Made by a program: the position numbers and the translations under genes. From assembly GCA_964526945.1 (NCBI GenBank), contig CAZGNA010000093.1, forward strand, positions 1-10,427: DNA of 10,427 bases, written 5' to 3'. Positions 8,063 to 10,427 of this stretch are shown piece after piece. Position 1 is the first letter of the stretch, and every line of letters begins with the position of its first letter. The DNA is from Fervidifonticultor sp964526945. GTDB taxonomy: Bacteria > Sysuimicrobiota > Sysuimicrobiia > Sysuimicrobiales > Humicultoraceae. The notes under the pieces are model-generated. The model was not told where the DNA came from and did no database searches. It saw only the letters and a program-made list of their open reading frames with translations.

Positions 8063-9352
8063 CTACGCGGCGATCCGCAGCGCGGCGTGGACCGACCGGA
8101 CGACGTCCAGCGCCCGCAGGCGGTCCAGCACGCGCCGCATCGCGGCCTCCACCGCCTCGTGGGTCACCAGCACGACGTCGGCGGTGACCCCGCGGCTCTT
8201 CTGCACGATGGACGCGATGCTGACCTGCTCGTCGCCAAAGGCCGCAGCCACCCGCGCGAACACGCCGGGCCGGTCGGCCACCTCCAGGGCCACGCAGTAG
8301 GGCCCGACGACCTCGGCCATCTCGCGCACGGGCACCGTCCGTGGAGGCAGACCGCCCAGGCGCCCGGTGGCGCCGGCCCGCAGGTTGCGGGCCACGTCGA
8401 TCACGTCCCCCAGCACCGCGCTGGCCGTGGGGCCGCCGCCGGCGCCGCGCCCCTCGAGCATGAGGCGGCCCACGGGGTCGGCGTCGATCAGCACCGCGTT
8501 GACCTCGTCGCCGACGCCCGCCAGGGGGTGGTCGGCGGGCACCAGCGCCGGGTGCACGCGCGCCTCGATGGCACCGTCGTCGTCGCGCGCGATCGCCAGC
8601 AGTTTCACCACGTAGCCGAGTTCCCGCCCGTAGGCGATCACCCGGGGCGTGATGGCGCCGATGCCCTCGCGGTAGACGTCGGCGCTGCTGAGCCGGCAGC
8701 CGAAGGCCACCGACGCCAGGATCGCGAGCTTCGCCGCCGCGTCGTGGCCGTCGACGTCGTCGGTCGGATCGGCCTCGGCGAACCCCCGCTGCTGCGCGTC
8801 GGCCAGCGCCTCGCCGAACGAGATGCCCTCGCGGGTCATTCGCGTGAGGATGAAGTTCGTGGTGCCGTTGATGATGCCCAGCAGCTGGCGGATCCGGTTG
8901 CCGGCCAGCGCCTCGCGGATCGTCTTGATGACGGGGATGCCACCGGCCACGCTGGCCTCGAAGCAGAGGTCCACGCCGGCCGCGTCGGCCGCCGCGCGCA
9001 GCTCGTCGCCGCGGGTGGACATCAGCTGCTTGTTGGCGGTGACCACGGCCTTGCGGCGCGTCAGGGCCTCCAGCAGGTACGAGCGGGCCGGCTCGAGACC
9101 GCCCATGGCCTCCACCACCACGTCGACCGCGGGATCGGCGACCACCGCCCGTGCGTCGCCGACCACCACGCCCGGCGGAAGCGCGACGGCGCGCGGGCGC
9201 GCAGGGTGCGCCACCGCCACGCGGTGGAGCACGATGGGCACGCCGGCCTGCCGGGCGAGCTCCTCGGACCGCTCCAGCAAGAGCCGCGCCACGGCGCTCC
9301 CAACGGTTCCCAGGCCGAGCAGGCCCACACGGCAGGCGTCAGCCACGGTCAC
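8063..9352 (-). CDS. hom: Homoserine dehydrogenase with C-terminal ACT domain
   Basis: Hom reduces aspartate semialdehyde to homoserine with NAD(P)H. The 429-residue protein has an N-terminal Rossmann motif VGLLGLGTVGSAV (about 9-21), the EAMGG segment (81-85) and TANKQL with Lys108. FEASVAGGIPVI (131-142), GIINGTTNFILT (159-170) and DVDGHDAAAKLAIL with the catalytic Asp204/Lys208 pair follow. From about 352 an ACT domain (VALEVADRPGVFARVAAAF) suggests feedback by threonine. This is the usual architecture of monofunctional bacterial Hom. The start is GTG 9352; GTG 9346 is an equally placed alternative, and neither has a good Shine-Dalgarno. It is the first gene of hom-thrC-lysC, transcribed from the promoter at 9413-9384. 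Confidence 0.98.
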   Translation of the reverse strand: MTVADACRVGLLGLGTVGSAVARLLLERSEELARQAGVPIVLHRVAVAHPARPRAVALPPGVVVGDARAVVADPAVDVVVEAMGGLEPARSYLLEALTRRKAVVTANKQLMSTRGDELRAAADAAGVDLCFEASVAGGIPVIKTIREALAGNRIRQLLGIINGTTNFILTRMTREGISFGEALADAQQRGFAEADPTDDVDGHDAAAKLAILASVAFGCRLSSADVYREGIGAITPRVIAYGRELGYVVKLLAIARDDDGAIEARVHPALVPADHPLAGVGDEVNAVLIDADPVGRLMLEGRGAGGGPTASAVLGDVIDVARNLRAGATGRLGGLPPRTVPVREMAEVVGPYCVALEVADRPGVFARVAAAFGDEQVSIASIVQKSRGVTADVVLVTHEAVEAAMRRVLDRLRALDVVRSVHAALRIAA

Positions 9353-9374
9353 AGACGTCGTCGCACCCGCGCAT
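9339..9374 (-). other. Short reading frame overlapping the hom start (11 codons)
   Basis: ATG at 9374 opens an 11-residue frame (MRGCDDVCDRG) ending at TGA 9341-9339. It overlaps the hom GTG start by 14 nt in a different frame. GGAGGG at 9383-9378 lies 3 nt before it, better than anything before hom itself. It could be a leader peptide coupling ribosomes onto hom, a leaderless start, or chance. It has no Thr, Ile or Met runs, so it is not a classical attenuator peptide. Confidence 0.3.
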
Positions 9375-9383
9375 GATGCCCTC

Positions 9384-9413
9384 CGTATACCAAGCGCGCC
9401 GCGGACGTGTCAA
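9384..9413 (-). promoter_or_regulatory. Sigma-A-type promoter of hom-thrC-lysC
   Basis: On the minus strand TTGACA (9413-9408) is a perfect -35 hexamer. An 18-bp spacer ending in TGG leads to TATACG (9389-9384), giving an extended -10 (TGn) with 4 of 6 matches to TATAAT. Transcription should begin near A9377, only about 25 nt before the hom GTG. It is the clearest promoter in the window. Confidence 0.7.
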
Positions 9414-9538
9414 GCGACGCGCGGGCACGACGATGCTCCACGCCGGACGCCGGCCGGTCGCAGCCGCCCGGCAGCGTCGTTGCGGGTTCCGCCCGCGGCG
9501 CAGTTGTGGTGTAATCGGTGTACAGGTTGGTGCACGCC
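9414..9538. other. Divergent spacer between hom promoter and HTH gene
   Basis: This stretch holds a 5-bp hairpin (9482-9486/9492-9496) and a possible plus-strand -10, TGTAAT (9510-9515, 5 of 6), without a convincing -35. Three similar half-sites follow: GGTGTA at 9508, GGTGTA at 9517 and GGTGCA at 9529. The half-sites lie next to the HTH gene's start and could be an autoregulatory site. I see no gene here. Confidence 0.35.
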
Positions 9539-10427
9539 ATGGGACGACATCCGTCGCGTCGACATGCCACGCCCGAGGAGGCGCCCATCGGCCGCCGCAT
9601 CCGGCAGCGGCGGCGCGAGCTGGGCATGACGCAGTCCGCGCTGGCGGGCCCCGACTACACCAAGAGCTTCATCAGCCAGCTCGAGGGCGGGTTCGCCGAT
9701 CCGTCCCTGGACACGCTGCGGTACCTCGCCCGGCGGCTCCAGACCTCGCTCTCGGGCATCGCCGGCGACGTGCAGGACCAGCGCCTCGCCGCGCTGGAGG
9801 GGCTGGTGGCGTGGGCGCGCGACCTGGCGGCCAGTCGCCACGCCGCACTGGCCCGGCGCGCGCTGGAACTCGCCGCCGACCTCGCCGCGACCGGCACCTG
9901 GACGCTCCAGCGGGCCGACGCGATGCTGACCCTGGCCGAGCTGGAGCTCGAGAGCGGCCGGCTCGAGCGGGCCGCGGTCGTCCTGCAGGAGCTCGACGCG
10001 TTCGTTGCGGGACTGGGCGCGCGTACCCTGGCGCGCCGCGATCTCGTGGTCGGCTCGCTGGCGATGCGCCGGGGCGACGCGGCCACCGCGGCGGCGATGT
10101 TTCGCGAGGCGCTGGGGCGCCTGCGCAGTCCCGNNNNNNNNNNNNNNCAGCCGGACCTGACCGTGCGCCTGCTGCTGGCGTACGCGACGGCGCTGGTGCA
10201 GCGCGGCGACGTCCGCCAGGCGCGCCGCCGGCTGGACGTCGCGGCCCGCCTGGCGACGCGCTACAGGTTGGGGGCGCTGCTGGCCCGCGCGTGGCTGGGG
10301 CTGGGGCTGCTCGCCTACGGCCAGGAGGCGATGGCCGAGGCGCGGGAGACGCTGGAGCCGGCACAGCAGACCGCGCGAGGCGCCGGCGACCGCCGGACCG
10401 AACTGGAGAGCCTGATCCACCTGGGCC
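9539..10427 (+). CDS. Cro/C1-type HTH protein with TPR-like repeats, cut by window edge
   Basis: This is a predicted DNA-binding regulator, 296 codons visible and open at the right edge. An HTH_3/XRE domain spans about 17-71: IGRRIRQRRRELGMTQ, SFISQLEGG as the recognition helix, then DPSLDTLRYLARRL. From about 83 the protein is Ala/Leu/Arg-rich and amphipathic, with TPR-like helix pairs such as ALVQRGDVRQARRRLDVAARL. This resembles regulators whose TPR tail senses a peptide or protein partner, but no ligand can be named. Start ATG 9539 follows an in-frame stop at 9512; GTG 9518, TTG 9527 and GTG 9530 are alternatives, and Shine-Dalgarno support is weak. GAGGAGG at 9575-9581 precedes Ile17 (ATC), where homologues usually begin. 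A 14-N gap (10134-10147) falls in codons 199-203 and the frame holds across it. It diverges from hom, but a regulatory link is unproven. Confidence 0.88.
   Translation, partial: MGRHPSRRHATPEEAPIGRRIRQRRRELGMTQSALAGPDYTKSFISQLEGGFADPSLDTLRYLARRLQTSLSGIAGDVQDQRLAALEGLVAWARDLAASRHAALARRALELAADLAATGTWTLQRADAMLTLAELELESGRLERAAVVLQELDAFVAGLGARTLARRDLVVGSLAMRRGDAATAAAMFREALGRLRSPXXXXXQPDLTVRLLLAYATALVQRGDVRQARRRLDVAARLATRYRLGALLARAWLGLGLLAYGQEAMAEARETLEPAQQTARGAGDRRTELESLIHLG
10134..10147. other. Assembly gap (14 N)
   Basis: Fourteen undetermined bases lie inside the HTH/TPR gene. Both flanks read in the same frame (AGT CCC before, CAG CCG GAC after) with continuous TPR-like sequence. The gap length is therefore consistent with the true distance, or with an error that is a multiple of three. 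Confidence 0.95.

Noticed and set aside
5769..8187. Long plus-strand frames antisense to lysC and thrC
   Set aside because: His/Gly/Arg-rich shadow translations of well-conserved genes, with no motif.
9339..9374. Threonine/isoleucine attenuator leader before hom
   Set aside because: The short peptide has no Thr or Ile codons, and no terminator/antiterminator pair fits in the short leader.

Overview
This is a very GC-rich bacterial window (above 70% GC by eye) packed with conserved housekeeping genes. Two genes are cut by the window edges. The presence of heme A synthase implies aerobic respiration with an aa3/ba3-type oxidase. A SigB/SigF-type sigma factor, an hom-thrC-lysC cluster and a Cro/C1-HTH protein with a TPR-like tail point to a high-GC Terrabacteria-like lineage (for example Sysuimicrobiota/Armatimonadota, Limnochordia, Chloroflexota or a deep actinobacterium). 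The window alone does not resolve the phylum.

Layout from left to right. The minus strand carries the 5' two-thirds or more of a ctaA/COX15 heme A synthase (1-799), then an amidase-signature hydrolase (1054-2466). The amidase diverges from acetyl-CoA synthetase acs (plus, 2664-4622) across a 197-bp spacer holding a perfect 20-bp palindrome. acs runs tail to tail into a SigB/F-type sigma factor gene (minus, 4595-5524), and the two overlap by 28 bp. Upstream of the sigma gene is the only AT-rich patch in the window (5561-5620, about 42% GC). A minus-strand operon follows: hom (9352-8063), thrC (8058-7027) and lysC (6959-5739). It is read from a good sigma-A-type promoter at 9413-9384. hom and thrC are 4 nt apart; thrC and lysC are 67 nt apart, with a 15-bp tandem repeat between them. 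Divergent from hom, an HTH/TPR regulator starts at 9539 and runs off the right edge; it holds a 14-base assembly gap.

Functionally, the right half encodes three of the five steps from aspartate to threonine: aspartokinase, homoserine dehydrogenase and threonine synthase. Aspartate-semialdehyde dehydrogenase and homoserine kinase must lie elsewhere. Both LysC and Hom keep ACT domains, so end-product feedback is expected. lysC also has a strong internal ribosome binding site before Met246, as expected for an alpha/beta-type aspartokinase. The left half is a set of unrelated metabolic and respiratory genes.

I found no phage, IS element, CRISPR array, tRNA, rRNA or defence cassette. I see no convincing undescribed system. 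The most useful leads are regulatory: the internal lysC start, the hom promoter with a near-leaderless 5' end and a short overlapping reading frame, the acs/amidase palindrome, and the orphan sigma factor gene that overlaps acs.
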